Assembly: GCA_037974665.1 (NCBI GenBank)
Contig: CM075767.1
Span: 89,740,644-89,804,643 of the forward strand
Length of the DNA stretch: 64,000 nucleotides
Direction: 5' to 3'
Source of the DNA: Ehretia macrophylla
Lineage: Eukaryota > Streptophyta > Magnoliopsida > Boraginales > Ehretiaceae
The notes beneath the pieces were generated by a model. That model made no database searches and was not told where the DNA came from. It saw only the letters and a list, made by a program, of their open reading frames with translations. Each line of letters starts with the position of its first letter. Position 1 is the stretch's first letter. This document shows positions 36,959 to 49,092 of the stretch, piece after piece. The translations under genes were made by a program, and so were the position numbers.

Positions 36959-36967
36959 CCCCCCCCC
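36953..36967 (+). repeat. 15-C homopolymer at the 3' end of 5S copy 46
   Basis: An uninterrupted run of 15 Cs replaces GCACCCC plus the usual one or two extra Cs. It partly explains the 685-bp unit. Replication slippage or a sequencing artefact are both possible. Confidence 0.8.
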
Positions 36968-37524
36968 TTTCAATTTTTTTTTCCTCCGGTTAGGGTTGCC
37001 AAGATACTTTATCCACTAGATTTCTATTATCGAATTCCACTGAACCTTGGGCAAGACAACTTCGCTTCACGTGGACGCTGGGCCCGCAAATCGAGGGTGT
37101 AGGGCTTGTGACCAGGTCTCCGTCGCAACGGTGTCCATAACTTTTTATCCGTAAGGAGTTATGCGGCGCACAGCATACCATTGGAAAGCTCTTCAAGAGC
37201 TCTACGATGGGGGTAGCCAGTTTGCTCGTTGTGCCCTTTTTTGGAGCCCAAAATCGAACGTTTTCCTCAGTTTTGGGCTACTTTTCTTTTTTCTCTCTAT
37301 TTTTCCATCCCGGATCGTACGTTGTGAGTTGTTAAAAGGACGACAACCTTACTTGCGGGACATTAGAAGGTCCTACAATGCATCGATATCTCGTCTTGCG
37401 AGGATGCTGGGTTGTTGAAGCGGATGGGTTGTCGTTAAGCCCATTGGGCCTGCTGAATGGGCCATCTCTCTAGGCTGGGACTTTGAACTGTTAACACATA
37501 AAGGAATTGTGCCCTCAACATGAC

Positions 37525-37643
37525 GGGTGCGATCATAACTGCACTAATGCACCAGATCCCATCAGAACTCTGAATTTAAGCATGCTTGGGCTAGAGTAGT
37601 ACTAGGATGGTTGACCCCCTGGGAAGTCCTCGTGTTGTTCCCC
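37525..37643 (+). rRNA. 5S rRNA: 5S rRNA gene, copy 47, strongly diverged
   Basis: Changes are C14A, A16T, G30A, C47T, G51T, G58A, G68T, G87T, C114T and A115T. Six are shared with copy 46, so the two arose by duplication or conversion from one diverged unit. Confidence 0.87.
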
Positions 37644-38202
37644 CCCTTTCAATTTTTTTTTCCTCCGGTTAGCATTGCCAAGATACTTTATCCACCACAT
37701 TTCTATTATCGAATTCCACGGCACCTTGGGCAAGACAACTTCGCTTCACATAGAGGCTGGGCGAGCAAACCGAGGGTGTAGGGCATGTGACCAGGTCTCA
37801 TTCGCTTCGGTGCCCATAACTTTTGATCCGTAAGGAGTTACGTGGCGCACAGCATACCGTTGGAAAGCTCTCTGAGAGCCCTACGATGGAGGCAGCCAGC
37901 TTGCTTTCTCTACCATTTTTGGACCCCAAAATCGAACATTTTCATCAGTTTTGGGCCACTTTTCTAATTTACCTCTGTTTTTCCTTCCCAGATCGTACGT
38001 CGTGAGCTGTTAAAAGGACAACAACGTTACTCGCGGGACATTAGAGGGCCCTACAATGCGTCGATATCTCATCTTGCGAGGATGCTTGATTGTTGAAGCG
38101 GATGGGTTGTCGTTAAGCCCATTGGGCCTTCTGAATCGGCCATCTCTCTAGGCTGGGTGTGTGAACCGTTAACAAATAAAGGAATTGTGCCCTGAACATG
38201 AC

Positions 38203-38321
38203 GGGTGTGATCATACCAGTACTAATGCACCGGAGCCCATCAGAACTCGGAAGTTAATAGTGCTTGGGCAAGAATAGTACTAGGATGGGTGACCCCCTCG
38301 GAAGTCCTTGTGTTGCACCCC
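38203..38321 (+). rRNA. 5S rRNA: 5S rRNA gene, copy 48, strongly diverged
   Basis: Changes are C6T, C18T, T33G, C47G, G56T, C57A, G68A, G72A, G97C and C107T. The A box and intermediate element are hit. Confidence 0.87.
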
Positions 38322-38880
38322 ACTTTTCATTTTTTTTTTCCTCCGGTTAGGGTTGCCAAGATACTTTATCCACCACATTTCTATTATCGAATCCCACGGC
38401 ACCTTGGGCAAGACAACTTCGCTTCACGTGGAGGCTGGTCCAGCAAATCGAGGGCGTAGGGCTTGTGACCAGGTCTCCGTCGCTCCGGTGCCCATAACTT
38501 TTGATCCGTAAGGAATTACGCAGCGCACAGCATACCGTTGGATAGCTCTTCGAGAGCTCTACGACAGGTGTAACTAGCTTGCTCGCTATGACCTTTTTGG
38601 AGTCCTAAATTGAACGTTTTCATCAGTTTCAGGCCACTTTTCTAATTTAGCTCTATTTTTTTGTCCCGGATCGTACGTCGTGAGCTGTTAAAAGGATGAC
38701 AACCTTACTCGCGGGACATTAGAGGGCCCTACAACGCGTCGATATCATGTCTTGCGAGGATGCTAGGTTGTTGAAGCGGATAGGTTGTTGTTAAGCCCAT
38801 TGGGCCTTCTGAATGGGCCATCTTTCTAGGCTGGGACTGTGAACCGTTAACACATAAAGGAATTGTGCCATCAACATGAT

Positions 38881-38999
38881 GGCTGCAATCATACTAGCTC
38901 AAATGCGCCAGATCCCATCAGTACTCCGAATTTAAGCGTGCATGGGCGAGAGTAGTACTAGGATGGGTGACCCCCTGGTAAGTCCTCATGTTGCACACC
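38881..38999 (+). rRNA. 5S rRNA: 5S rRNA gene, copy 49, most diverged full-length copy
   Basis: Thirteen changes: G3C, G7A, C15T, A19T, T21A, A27G, G30A, A42T, G51T, T62A, G99T, G108A, C117A, plus T at -1. It is full length but probably a pseudogene. Confidence 0.85.
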
Positions 39000-39558
39000 A
39001 CTTTTCAATTTTTTTTCCTCCGGTTAGGGTTGCCAAGATACTTTATCCACCATATTTCTATTATCGAATCCCATGGCACCTTGGGCAAGACAACTTCGCT
39101 TCAAGTGGAGGATGGGCCTGCAAACCGAGGTCGTAGGGCTTGTGACCAGGTATCGGTCGCTCCGTTCCCCATAGCTTTTGGTCCGTAAGCAGTTACGCGG
39201 CGCACAACATACTGTTGGAAAGCTCTCCGAGAGCTCTACGATAGAGGCTGCCAGCTTGCTCGCTATGCCCGTTTTTGTAGCCCAAAATTGAACATTTTCA
39301 TCAATTTCGGGCCACTTTTCTTCTTTCGCTCTATTTTTCCATCCCGGATCGTACGTCGTGAACTGATAAAAGGTTGACCACCTTACTCACGGGACATTAG
39401 AGGGCCCTACAACGCGTCGATATCTTGTCTTGCGAGGATGCTGGGTTGTCGAAGCAGATGGGTTGTCGTTAAGCCCATTGGGCCTTCTGAATGGACTATC
39501 TCTCTAGGCTGGGACTGTGAACCGTTAACAGATAAAGTAATTGTGCCCTCAACATGAT

Positions 39559-39677
39559 GGGTACGATCATACCAGCATTAATGCACCGGATCCCATAAAA
39601 ACTCCGAAGTTAAGCGTGCTTGGGCGAGAGTAGTACTAGTATGGGTGACCCCCTGGGAAGTCCTCGTGTTGCACCCC
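39559..39677 (+). rRNA. 5S rRNA: 5S rRNA gene, copy 50
   Basis: Changes are G5A, C20T, C39A, G41A and G82T, with T at -1. Confidence 0.94.
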
Positions 39678-40236
39678 CATTTTCAATTTTTTTTCCTCCG
39701 GTTAGGGTTCCCAAGATACTTTATCCACCACATTTCTATTATCGAATCCCATGGCACCTTGGGCAAGACAACTTCGCTTCACGTAAAGGCAGGGCCAACA
39801 AACCGAGGGCATAGGGCTTGTCACTAGGTCTCTTTCGCTTCGGTTCCCAAAACTTTTGATCCGTAAGAAATTATACGGCGCACAGCATACCGTTGGAAAG
39901 CTCTCCGAGAGCTCTACCACGGGGGCAGCCAGCATGCTCGCTTTGCCCTTTTTTGCAGCCCAAACTCGAACGTTTTCATCTGTTTCGTGCCACTTTTCTA
40001 ATTTAGCTCTGTTTTTCTGTCCCAGATTGTACATCGTGAGCTGTTAAAAGGACGACAATCATACGCGTGGGACATTAGAGGGCCCTACAACGCGTCGATA
40101 TCTCGTCTTCCGAGGATGCTGGGTTGTTGAAGCGGATGGGTTGTCGTTAAGACCATTGGGCCTTCTGAATGGACTATCTCTCTAGGCTGGGACTGTGAAC
40201 CGTTAACACATAAAGGAATTGTGCCGTGAACAAGAC

Positions 40237-40355
40237 GGGTGCGATCATACCAGCACTAATGCACCGGATCCCATCAAAACTCCGAAGTGAAGCGTGCTTG
40301 GGCGAGAGTAGTACTAGGATGGGTGACCCCCTGGGAAGTCCTCGTGTTTCACCCC
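40237..40355 (+). rRNA. 5S rRNA: 5S rRNA gene, copy 51, near consensus
   Basis: Only G41A, T53G and G113T differ. G113T opens the inner helix I pair with C6. Confidence 0.95.
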
Positions 40356-40576
40356 CTTTTTCAATTTTTTTTCCTCCGGTTAGGGGTGCCAAGATACTTT
40401 ATCCACCACATTTCTATTATTGAATCCCACGGCACCTTGGGCAAGACAACTTCGCTTCACGTAGAGGCTGGGCCCGCAAACCGAGGGCATACGGCTTGTC
40501 ACTAGGTCTCTTTCGCTTCGGTGCCCAAAACTTTTGATCCGTAAGAAGTTATGCGGCGCACAGCATGCCGTTGGAA

Positions 40577-40591
40577 AGCTCTCCGAGAGCT
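40577..40591. other. Conserved short hairpin in spacer (representative)
   Basis: AGCTCT, loop CCG, AGAGCT: a perfect 6-bp stem in the middle of the spacer after copy 51. The same dyad, perfect or nearly so, is in most units and is a frequent site of deletion. Confidence 0.6.
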
Positions 40592-40914
40592 CTACGACGG
40601 GGGCAGCCAGCATGCTCGCTTTGTTATTTTTTGGAGCCCAAACTCGAACGTTCTCATTAGTTTCGAGCCACTTTTCTGATTTAGCTCTATTTTTCTGTCC
40701 CAGATCGTACGTCGTGAGCTGTTAAAAGGACTACAACCATACGCGCGGGACATTAGAGGGCCCTACAACGCATCGATATCTCGTCTTGCGAGGATGTTGG
40801 GTTGTTGAAGCGGATGGGTTGTCGTTAAGCCCATTGGGCCTTCTGAATGGGCTATCTCTCTAGGCTGGGACTGTGGACCGTTAACACATAAAGGAATTGG
40901 GACATCAACATGAC

Positions 40915-41033
40915 GGGTGCGATCATACCAGCACTAATACACCGGATCCCATCAGAACTCCGAAGTTAAACGCGCTTGGGCGAGAGTAGTACTAGGATCG
41001 GTGACCCCCTAGGAAGTCCTCGTGTTGCACCCC
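40915..41033 (+). rRNA. 5S rRNA: 5S rRNA gene, copy 52
   Basis: Changes are G25A, G56A, T59C, G85C and G97A. Confidence 0.94.
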
Positions 41034-41593
41034 CCCTTTTCAATTTTTTTTGCTCCGGTTAAGGTTGCCAAGATACTTTATCCACCACATTTCTATTATC
41101 GAATCCCACGGCACATTGGGCAAGACAACTTCGCTTCACGAGGAGGCTGGGCCAGCAAACCGAGGGCGTAAGGCTTGTGACCAAGTCTCCTTCACTCCGG
41201 TGCCCATAACTTTTGATCCATAAGGAGTTATGCGGCGCACAGCATACCGTTGGAAAGCTCTCCGAGAGCTCTACGATGGGGGCAGCAAGCTTCCTTGCTA
41301 TGCCCCTTTTTGCAGCCCAAAATCGAATGGTTTAATCAGTTTCTGGCAACTTTTCTTTTTTAGCTCTGTTTTTCCGTCCTGGATCGTACGTCGTGAGCAG
41401 TTAAAAGCACGACAACCTTACTCGCTGGACATTAGAGGGCCCTACAATGCGTCAATATCTCGTCCTACGAGGATGCGGGGATGTTGAAGCGGATGGGTTG
41501 TCGTTAAGCCCATTGGGCCTTCTGAATGGGCTAGCTCTCTAGGCTGGGACTGTGAACTGTTAACCCATAAAGGAATTGTGCCCTCAACATGAC

Positions 41594-41712
41594 GGGTGCG
41601 ATCATACAAGCACTAATGCACCGGATCCCCTCAGAACTCCGAAGTTAAGCCTGCTTGGGCGAGAGTAGTACTAGGATTGGTGACCCCGTGGGAAGTCCTC
41701 GTGTTGCACACC
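41594..41712 (+). rRNA. 5S rRNA: 5S rRNA gene, copy 53
   Basis: Changes are C15A, A37C, G58C, G85T, C95G and C117A. Confidence 0.93.
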
Positions 41713-42270
41713 CCTTTTCAATTTTTTTCCTCCGGTTATGGTTGCCAAGATACTTTATCCACCACATTTCTATTATCGAATCCCACTGCACCTTGGGCAA
41801 GACAACTTCGCTTCACGTGGAGGCTGGGCCACCAAACCTAGGGCGTAAGGCTTGTGACCAGGTCTCCGTCACTCCAGTGCCCATAAATTTTTATCCGTAA
41901 GGAGTTATGCGGTGCACAGCGTACCGTTGGAAAGCTCTTCGAGAGCTCTACGACAGGGGCAGGTAGCTTGCTCGCTGGGCCCTTTTTGGAGCCCATAACT
42001 GAACTTTTTCTTCAGGTTCGGTCCACTTTTTTGATTTAGCCCTGTTTTTCCGTCCGGGATCGTACGTCGTGAGCTGTTAAAAGGACGACAAACTTACTCG
42101 CGAGACATTGTAGGGCCTTACAACGCGTCGATATCTCGTCTTGCAAGGATGCTAGGTTTATTAAAGAGGATGGGTTGTCGTTATGCCCATTGGCCCTTCT
42201 GAGTGGTCTATCTCTCTAAGCTGGGACTATGAACCATTAACACATAAAGGAATTGGGCCATCAACATGCC

Positions 42271-42389
42271 GGGTGTGATCATACCAGCACTAAGGCTCCG
42301 GATCCCATCAGAACTCCGAAGTTAAGCGTGCTTGGGCGAGAGTAGTACTAGGATGGGTGACCCCCTTGGAAGTCCTTGTGTTGCACCCC
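42271..42389 (+). rRNA. 5S rRNA: 5S rRNA gene, copy 54
   Basis: Changes are C6T, T24G, A27T, G97T and C107T; the A box and intermediate element are intact. Confidence 0.94.
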
Positions 42390-42947
42390 CCTTTTCAAAT
42401 TTTTTTCCTCCGGTTAGGGTTGCCAAGATACTTTATCCACCACATGTCTATTATCGAATCCCCCTGCCCCTTGGGCAAGACAACTTCGCTTCACGTGGAG
42501 GCTGGGCCCGCAAACCGAGGGCGTGGGGCTTGGGACCAGGTCTCCGTCGCTCTGGTGCCCATAACTTTTGATCCGTAAGGAGTTACGCGGTGCATAGCAT
42601 ACAATTGGAAAGCTCTTCGAGAGCTCTACGATGGAGGCAGGTAGCTTGCTCGGAGTGCCCTTTTTGGAGCCCAAAATCGAACGTTTTCATCAGTTTCGGG
42701 CCACTTTTCTGATTTAGCTCTGTTTTTTCGTCCCGTATCATACTTCGTAAGCTGTTAAAAGGACGACAACCTTACTCGCGGGACATTAGAGTTCCCTACA
42801 ACACGTCGATATCTCGTCTTGCGAGGATGTAGGGTTGTTGAAGCGGATGGGTTGTTGTTAAGCCCATTGGGCCTTCTGAATGGGCCATCTCGCTAGGCTA
42901 GGACTGTGAACCGTTAACACATAAAGGAATTGTGCCCTCAACATGAC

Positions 42948-43066
42948 GGGTGCGATGATACCAGCACTAATGCACCGGATCCCATCAGAACTCCGAAGTT
43001 AAGCATGCTTGGGCGAGATTAGTACTGGGATGGGTGAACCCCTAGGAAGTCCTCGTGTTGCACCCC
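42948..43066 (+). rRNA. 5S rRNA: 5S rRNA gene, copy 55
   Basis: Changes are C10G, G58A, G72T, A80G, C91A and G97A. Confidence 0.93.
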
Positions 43067-43624
43067 CATTTTCAATTTTTTTCCTCCGGTTAGGGTTGCT
43101 AAGATACTTTATCGAACTCATTTCTATTATCGAATCCCACGGCACCTTGAGCAAGAAAACTTCGCTTCATGTGGAGGCTGGGCCCGCAAACCGAGGGCGT
43201 AGGGCTTGTGACCAGGTCTTTGTCGCTCCGGTTCTCATAACTTTTGATCCGTAAGGAGTTACGCGGCGCACAGCATACCGTTGGAAAGCTCTTCCAGAGC
43301 ACTACGATGGGGGCAGCAAGATCACTCGCTGTGCCCTTTTTGGAGACCAAAATCGAACATTTTTCTTCAGTTTCGGGCCACTTTTCTTATTTTGCTCTGT
43401 TTTTCCATCCAGTATCGTACGTCGTGAACTGTTAAAAGGACGACAACCTTACTCGGGGGACATTAGAGGGCCCTACAACACGTCGATATCTCGTCTTGCG
43501 AGGATGCTGGGTTGTTGAAGCAGATGGGTTGTCGTTAAACCCATTGGGCCTTCTGAATGGGCTGTCTCTCTAGGCTGGGACTGTGAACCGTTAACACATA
43601 AAGGAATTGGGCCACCAAATTGAC

Positions 43625-43743
43625 GGGTGCGATCATACCAGCACTAATGCACCGGATCCCATAAGAACTACAAAGTTAAGCGTGCTTGGGCGAGAGTAGT
43701 ACTAGGATGGGTGACCCCCTGGGAAGTCCTCGTGTTCCACCCC
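43625..43743 (+). rRNA. 5S rRNA: 5S rRNA gene, copy 56
   Basis: Changes are C39A, C46A, G48A and G113C. The A, intermediate and C boxes are intact. Confidence 0.95.
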
Positions 43744-44302
43744 CCTTTTCAATTTTTTTTGCTCCAGTTTAGGTTGCCAAGATACTTTATCTGCCACATT
43801 TCTATTATCGAATCCCACCGCACGTTGGGCTAGTCAACTTCGCGTCACATGGAGGGTAGGCCTACAAACCAAGGGCATAGGGCTTGTGACCAGGTCTCCT
43901 TCGCTCCGGTGCCTATAACTTTTGATCGGTAAGGAGTTACGCGATGCACAGCATACCGTTGGTAAGCTCTCTGAGAGGTCTACGACGTGGGCAGCCAACT
44001 TGCTCAATGTGTCCTTTTTTGGAGCCCTAAATCGAATGTTTTGATCAGTTTCGGGTCACTGTTCTTTTTTAGCTCTGTTTTTCCTTCCCGGATCGTACGT
44101 CGTGAGCTGTTAAAAGGATGACAAACTTGCTTGCGGGGCATTAGAGGGCCCCACAACGCATCGATATCTCGTCTTGCGAGGATGCTGAGTTATTGAAGCG
44201 GATGGGTTGTCGTTAAGCCCATTGGGCCTTCTGAATGGGCCATCTTTCTGGGCTGGGACTGTGAACCATTAATACATAAAGGAATTGTGCCCTCAACATG
44301 AC

Positions 44303-44421
44303 CGGTGCGATCATACCAGCACTAGTGCACCGGATCCCATCAAAACTCTGAAGTTAAGCGTGCTTGGGCGAGAGTAGTACTAGGATAGGTGACCACCTGG
44401 GAAGTCCTCGTGTAGCACCCC
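44303..44421 (+). rRNA. 5S rRNA: 5S rRNA gene, copy 57
   Basis: Changes are G1C, A23G, G41A, C47T, G85A, C93A and T112A. G85A and T112A are shared with copy 58. Confidence 0.92.
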
Positions 44422-44980
44422 TCTTTTCAATTCTTTTTGCTCCGGTTTGGGTTGCCAAGATACTTTATCCACAATATTTCTATTACCAAATCCCACGGAA
44501 CATTGGGCAAGACAACTTCGTTTCACGAAGAGGCTGGGCCCACAAACCGAGGATGTAGGGCTTGTGACCAGGTCTCCGTCGCTCCGGTGCCCATAACTTT
44601 GGATCCGTAAGGAGTTACGCGACGAACAGCATACCGTTGGAAAGCTCTACGAGAGCCCTATGACGTGGGCAGCCATCTTGCTCACCGTGTCCTTTTTTGG
44701 AGCCCTAAATCAAATGTTTTCATCAGTTTCGGGTCACTATTCTTTTTTAGCTCTATTTTTCTGTCCCGGATCGTACGTCGTGAGCTGTTAAAAGGATGAC
44801 AACCTTGCTTGCGGGGCATTAGTGGGCCCTAAAACGCATCGATATCTCGTCTTGCGTGGATGCGGGGTTGTTGAAGCGGATGGGTTTTCGGTAAGGCCAT
44901 TGGGCCTTCTGAATAGGCCATCTCTCTGGGCTATGACTGTGAACTATTAACACATAAAGGAATTGTGCCATCAACATGAC

Positions 44981-45099
44981 GGGTGCGATCATACCAACTC
45001 TAATGCACCGGATCCCATAAGAACTCCGAAGTTAAGGGTGCTTGGTCGAGAGTAGTACTAGGATAGGTGACCCCCTGGGAAGAACTCATGTAGCACCGC
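44981..45099 (+). rRNA. 5S rRNA: 5S rRNA gene, copy 58, strongly diverged
   Basis: Changes are G17A, A19T, C39A, C57G, G66T, G85A, T103A, C104A, G108A, T112A and C118G. It is probably a pseudogene. Confidence 0.87.
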
Positions 45100-45655
45100 T
45101 CTTTTCAATTTTTTTTCCTCCGGTTAGGTTTGCCAAGATACTTTATCCACCATATTTCTATTATCGAATCCCACTTCACCTTGGGCAAGACAACTTCGCT
45201 TCACGTGGAGGCTGGACCCGCAAACCCAGGGCGTAGGGCTTGTGACCAGGTCTCCTTCACTTCGGTGCCCATAACTTTGATCCGTAAGGAGTTATGCGGC
45301 GCACAGCAAACCGTTGGAAAGCTCTACGAGGGCTCTACGGCGTGGGCAGCTAGCTTGCTCGTTGTGCCCTTTTTGGAGCCCAAAATCGAACGTTTTCATC
45401 AGCTTTGGGCCACTTTTCTAATTTAGCTCTATTTTTTCGTACCGGATCATACGTCGTGAGCTATTAAAAGGACGACAACCTTACTCATGGGACATTAGAG
45501 GGCCCTACAATGCGTCGATATCTCGTCTTGCGAGGCTGCTAGGTTCTTGAAGCGGATGTATTGTCGTTAAGCCCACGGGCCTTCTGAATAGGCCATCTCT
45601 CTAGGCTGGGACTGTGAACTGTTAACACATAAAGGAATTGTGCCCTCAATAAGAC

Positions 45656-45774
45656 GGGTGAGATCATAACCGCACTAATGGACCGGATCCCATCCGAACT
45701 CCGAAGTTAAGCGTGCCTGGGCGAGAGCAGTACTAGGATGGGTGACCCCCTGGGAAGTCCTCGTGTTGTACCCC
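45656..45774 (+). rRNA. 5S rRNA: 5S rRNA gene, copy 59
   Basis: Changes are C6A, C14A, A16C, C26G, A40C, T62C, T73C and C114T. Confidence 0.91.
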
Positions 45775-46328
45775 CCTTTTCAATTTTTTTTCCTCCGGTT
45801 ATGGTTGCCAAGATACTTTATCCACCACATTTCTATTATCGAATCCCACTGCACATTGGGCAAGACAAGTTCGCTTCACGTGGAGGCTGGACCCACAAAC
45901 CGTGGGCGTAGTGCTTGTGACCAGGTCTCCGTCGCTCTGGTGCCCATAACTTTTGATCCGTATGAAGTTACGCGGTGCACAACATACCGTTGGAAAGCAC
46001 TTCGAGAGCTCTACGATGAGGGTAGCAAGCAAGCTTGCTGTACCCTTTTTGGAGCCCAAAATTGAACGTTTTCATCAGTTTTTGGCCACTTTTCTGATTT
46101 TGCTCTGTTTTTCTATCTCGTACCGTACATCGTGAGCTGTTAAAACGACGACAACCTTACTCGCGGGTCATTAGAGTGCCCTACAACGCGTCAATATCTC
46201 ATCTTGCGAAGTGGGTTGTTGAAGCTGATGGGTTGTTGTTAAGCCCAGTGGGCGTTCTGAATGGGCCATCTCTCTAGGCTGGGACTGTGAACCGTAAACA
46301 CATATTGGAATTGTGCCCTCAACATGAC

Positions 46329-46447
46329 AGGTGCGATCATACCAGTACTAGTGCACTGGATCCCATCAGAACTGCGAAGTTAAGCGTGCGTGGGCGAGAG
46401 TAGTACTAGGATGGGTGAACCCCTGGGAAGTCCTTGTGTTGCACCCC
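46329..46447 (+). rRNA. 5S rRNA: 5S rRNA gene, copy 60
   Basis: Changes are G1A, C18T, A23G, C29T, C46G, T62G, C91A and C107T. The unit is short (656 bp) from deletions near 46685 and 46866. Confidence 0.91.
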
Positions 46448-46984
46448 CATTTTCAATTTTTTTTCCTCCGGTTAGGATTACCAAGATACTTTATCCACCA
46501 CATTTCTATTATTCAATCCCACAGCACCTTGGACAAAACAACTTCGCTTCACGTGGAGGCTGGGCCCGCAAACCGAGGGCGTAGGGCTTGTGACAAGGGC
46601 TCCGTCGCTCCGGTGCCGATAACTTTTGATCCGTAAGGAGTTACGCGGCGCACAGCATACCGTTGGAAAGCTCTTCTAGAGCTCTCGAGCTCGCTGCCCC
46701 TTTTTTGGAGCCCAAAATCGAACGTTTTCATCAGTTTTGGGCCACTTTTCTGCTTTTGCTCTCTTTTTCCGTCCCGTATTGTACGTCGTGAGTTGATAAA
46801 AGGATGACAACCTTACTCGCGAGACATTAGAGGACCCTACAGCGCGTCGATATCTCGTCTTGCGAAGTGGGTTGGTGAAGCTGATAGGTTGTTGTTAAGC
46901 CAATTGGGCCTTCCGAATGGGCTATCTCTCTTGGCTGGGACTGTGAACCGTTAACACATAAAGGAATTGGGCCATCAACATGAC

Positions 46985-47103
46985 GGGTGCGATCATACCA
47001 GCACTAATTCACTGGATCCCATCAGAACTCCGAAGTTAAGAGTGCTTGGGCGAGAGTAGTACTAGGATGGGTGACCCCCTGGGAAGTCCTCGTGTTGCAC
47101 TCC
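46985..47103 (+). rRNA. 5S rRNA: 5S rRNA gene, copy 61
   Basis: Changes are G25T, C29T, C57A and C117T. The upstream sequence has the GGGCCATC variant. Confidence 0.95.
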
Positions 47104-47660
47104 CCTTTTCAATTTTTTTTTCTCCGATTAGGGTTGCCAAGATACTTTATCCACCGCATTTCTATTATAGAATCCCACTGCACCTTGGGCAAGACAACTT
47201 TGTTTCACGTGGAGGCTGGGCCTTCAAATCGAGGGCGTAGGGCTTGTGACCAGGTCTCCATCGCTCCGGTGCCCATAACTTTTGATTCGTAAGGAGTTAC
47301 GTGGCGCATAGTACACCGTTGGAAAGCTCCCCGAGAGCTCTACGATGTGGGCAGCCAGGTTGCTCATTGTGCCCTTTTTTGTAGCCCAAAATCGAAAGTT
47401 TTCATCTGTTTCTGGCCACTTTTCTAATTTACCTCTATTTTTTTTGTCCCGGATCGTACGTGGTGAGCTATTAAAAGGCCAACCTTGCTCGCGGGACATT
47501 AGAGGGCTCTACAACGCGTCGATATATCGTCTTGCGAGGATGCTAGGTTGTTGAAGCGGATGGGTTGTCATTAAGCCCATTTGGCCTTCTGGATGGGCCA
47601 TTTCTCTAGGCTGGGACTGTGAACCGTTAACACATAAAGGAATTGTGCCCTCAACATGAC

Positions 47661-47779
47661 GGGTGCGATCATACCAGCAATAATGCTCCGGATCCCATCA
47701 GAACTCCGAAGTTAAGCGTGCTTGGCCAAGACTAGTACTAGGATGGGTGACCCCCTGGGAAGTCATCGTGTTGCACCCC
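47661..47779 (+). rRNA. 5S rRNA: 5S rRNA gene, copy 62
   Basis: Changes are C20A, A27T, G66C, G68A, G72C and C105A, two of them in the intermediate element. Confidence 0.93.
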
Positions 47780-48332
47780 CATTTTCAATTTTTTTTCCAC
47801 TAGTTAGGGTTGCCAAGATACTTTATCCACCACATTTCTATTATCGAATCCCACTGCACCTTAGGCAAGACAACTTCGTTTCACGTGGAGGCTGGGCACC
47901 GAGGGCGTAGGGCTTATGACCAGGTCTATTTCGCTTCGGTGCCCATAACTTTTGATTCGTATGGAGTTACGTGCCTCACAATATACCGTAGGAAAGCTCT
48001 CCGAGAGCTCTATGATGTGGGCAGCCAGCTTGCTTGTTGTGCCCTTTTTTGGAGCCCAAAATCGAAAGTTTTCGTCAATTTTGGGCCACTTTACTTATTT
48101 AGCTATGTTTTTCCGTCCAGGATCGTACGTCGTGAGCTGTTAAAAGGATGACAACCTTACTCGCGAGACATTAGGGGGCTCTACAACACATCGATATCAC
48201 GTCTTGCGAGGATACTGCATTGTTGAAACAGATGGGTTGTTGTTAAACCCATTGGGCCTTCTGAATGAGCCATCTCTGTAGGCTGGGACAGTGAACCATT
48301 AACACATAAAGGAATTGGGCCATCAACATGAC

Positions 48333-48450
48333 GGGTGCGATCATACCAGCTCTAATGCACCGGATCCCATCAGAACTCCGAAGTCAAGCGTGCTTGGGCA
48401 AGAGTAGTACTAGGATGGGTGACCCCTGGGAAGTCCTCGTGTTGCACCCC
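48333..48450 (+). rRNA. 5S rRNA: 5S rRNA gene, copy 63, 118 nt
   Basis: One C is missing from the C run at 91-95 in the C box. Other changes are A19T, T53C and G68A. Its spacer carries the same kind of hairpin-region deletion as copy 60, plus a second loss near 48860, so the unit is 641 bp. Confidence 0.9.
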
Positions 48451-48973
48451 CCTTTTTAATTTTTTTTGCTCTGGTTTGGGTTGCCAAGATACTTTATCCA
48501 CCACATTTCTATTATTGAATCCCATGGCACTTTGGGCAAGACAACTTCACTTCACGTTGAGGTTGGGCCCGCAAACCGAGGGCGTAGGGCTTGTGACCAA
48601 GGCTCCGTCACTCCGGTGAACATAACTTTTGATCCGTAAGGAGTTACGCGGCACACAGCATTCCGTTGGAAAGCTCTTCGAGAGCACTCGAGCCTGCTGC
48701 CCGTTTTTGGAGCCTAAAATCGAACGTTTTCATCAGTTTCGGGACACTTTTCTACTTTTCCTCTCTTTTTCCATCCCGTATCGTACGTCGTGAGTTGTTA
48801 AAAGGACAACAACCTTACTCGCGAGACATTAGAGGGCCCTACACAGCGTCGATATCTCGTCTTCCGAGGATGATGAGTTGTTGTTAAGCCCGTTGGGCCT
48901 TCCGAATTGGCTATCTCTCTTGGCTGGGACTGTGAACCGTTAACACATAAAGGAATTGGGCAATCAACACGAC

Positions 48974-49092
48974 GGGTGCGATCATACCAGCACTAATGCA
49001 CCGGATCCCAAAAGAACTCCGAAGTTAAGCGTGCTTGGGGGAGAGTAGTACAAGGATGGTTCACCTCCTCGGCAGTCCTCGTGTTGCACCCC
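48974..49092 (+). rRNA. 5S rRNA: 5S rRNA gene, copy 64
   Basis: Changes are T38A, C39A, C67G, T79A, G87T, G89C, C93T, G97C and A100C; four are in the C box. Confidence 0.9.
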
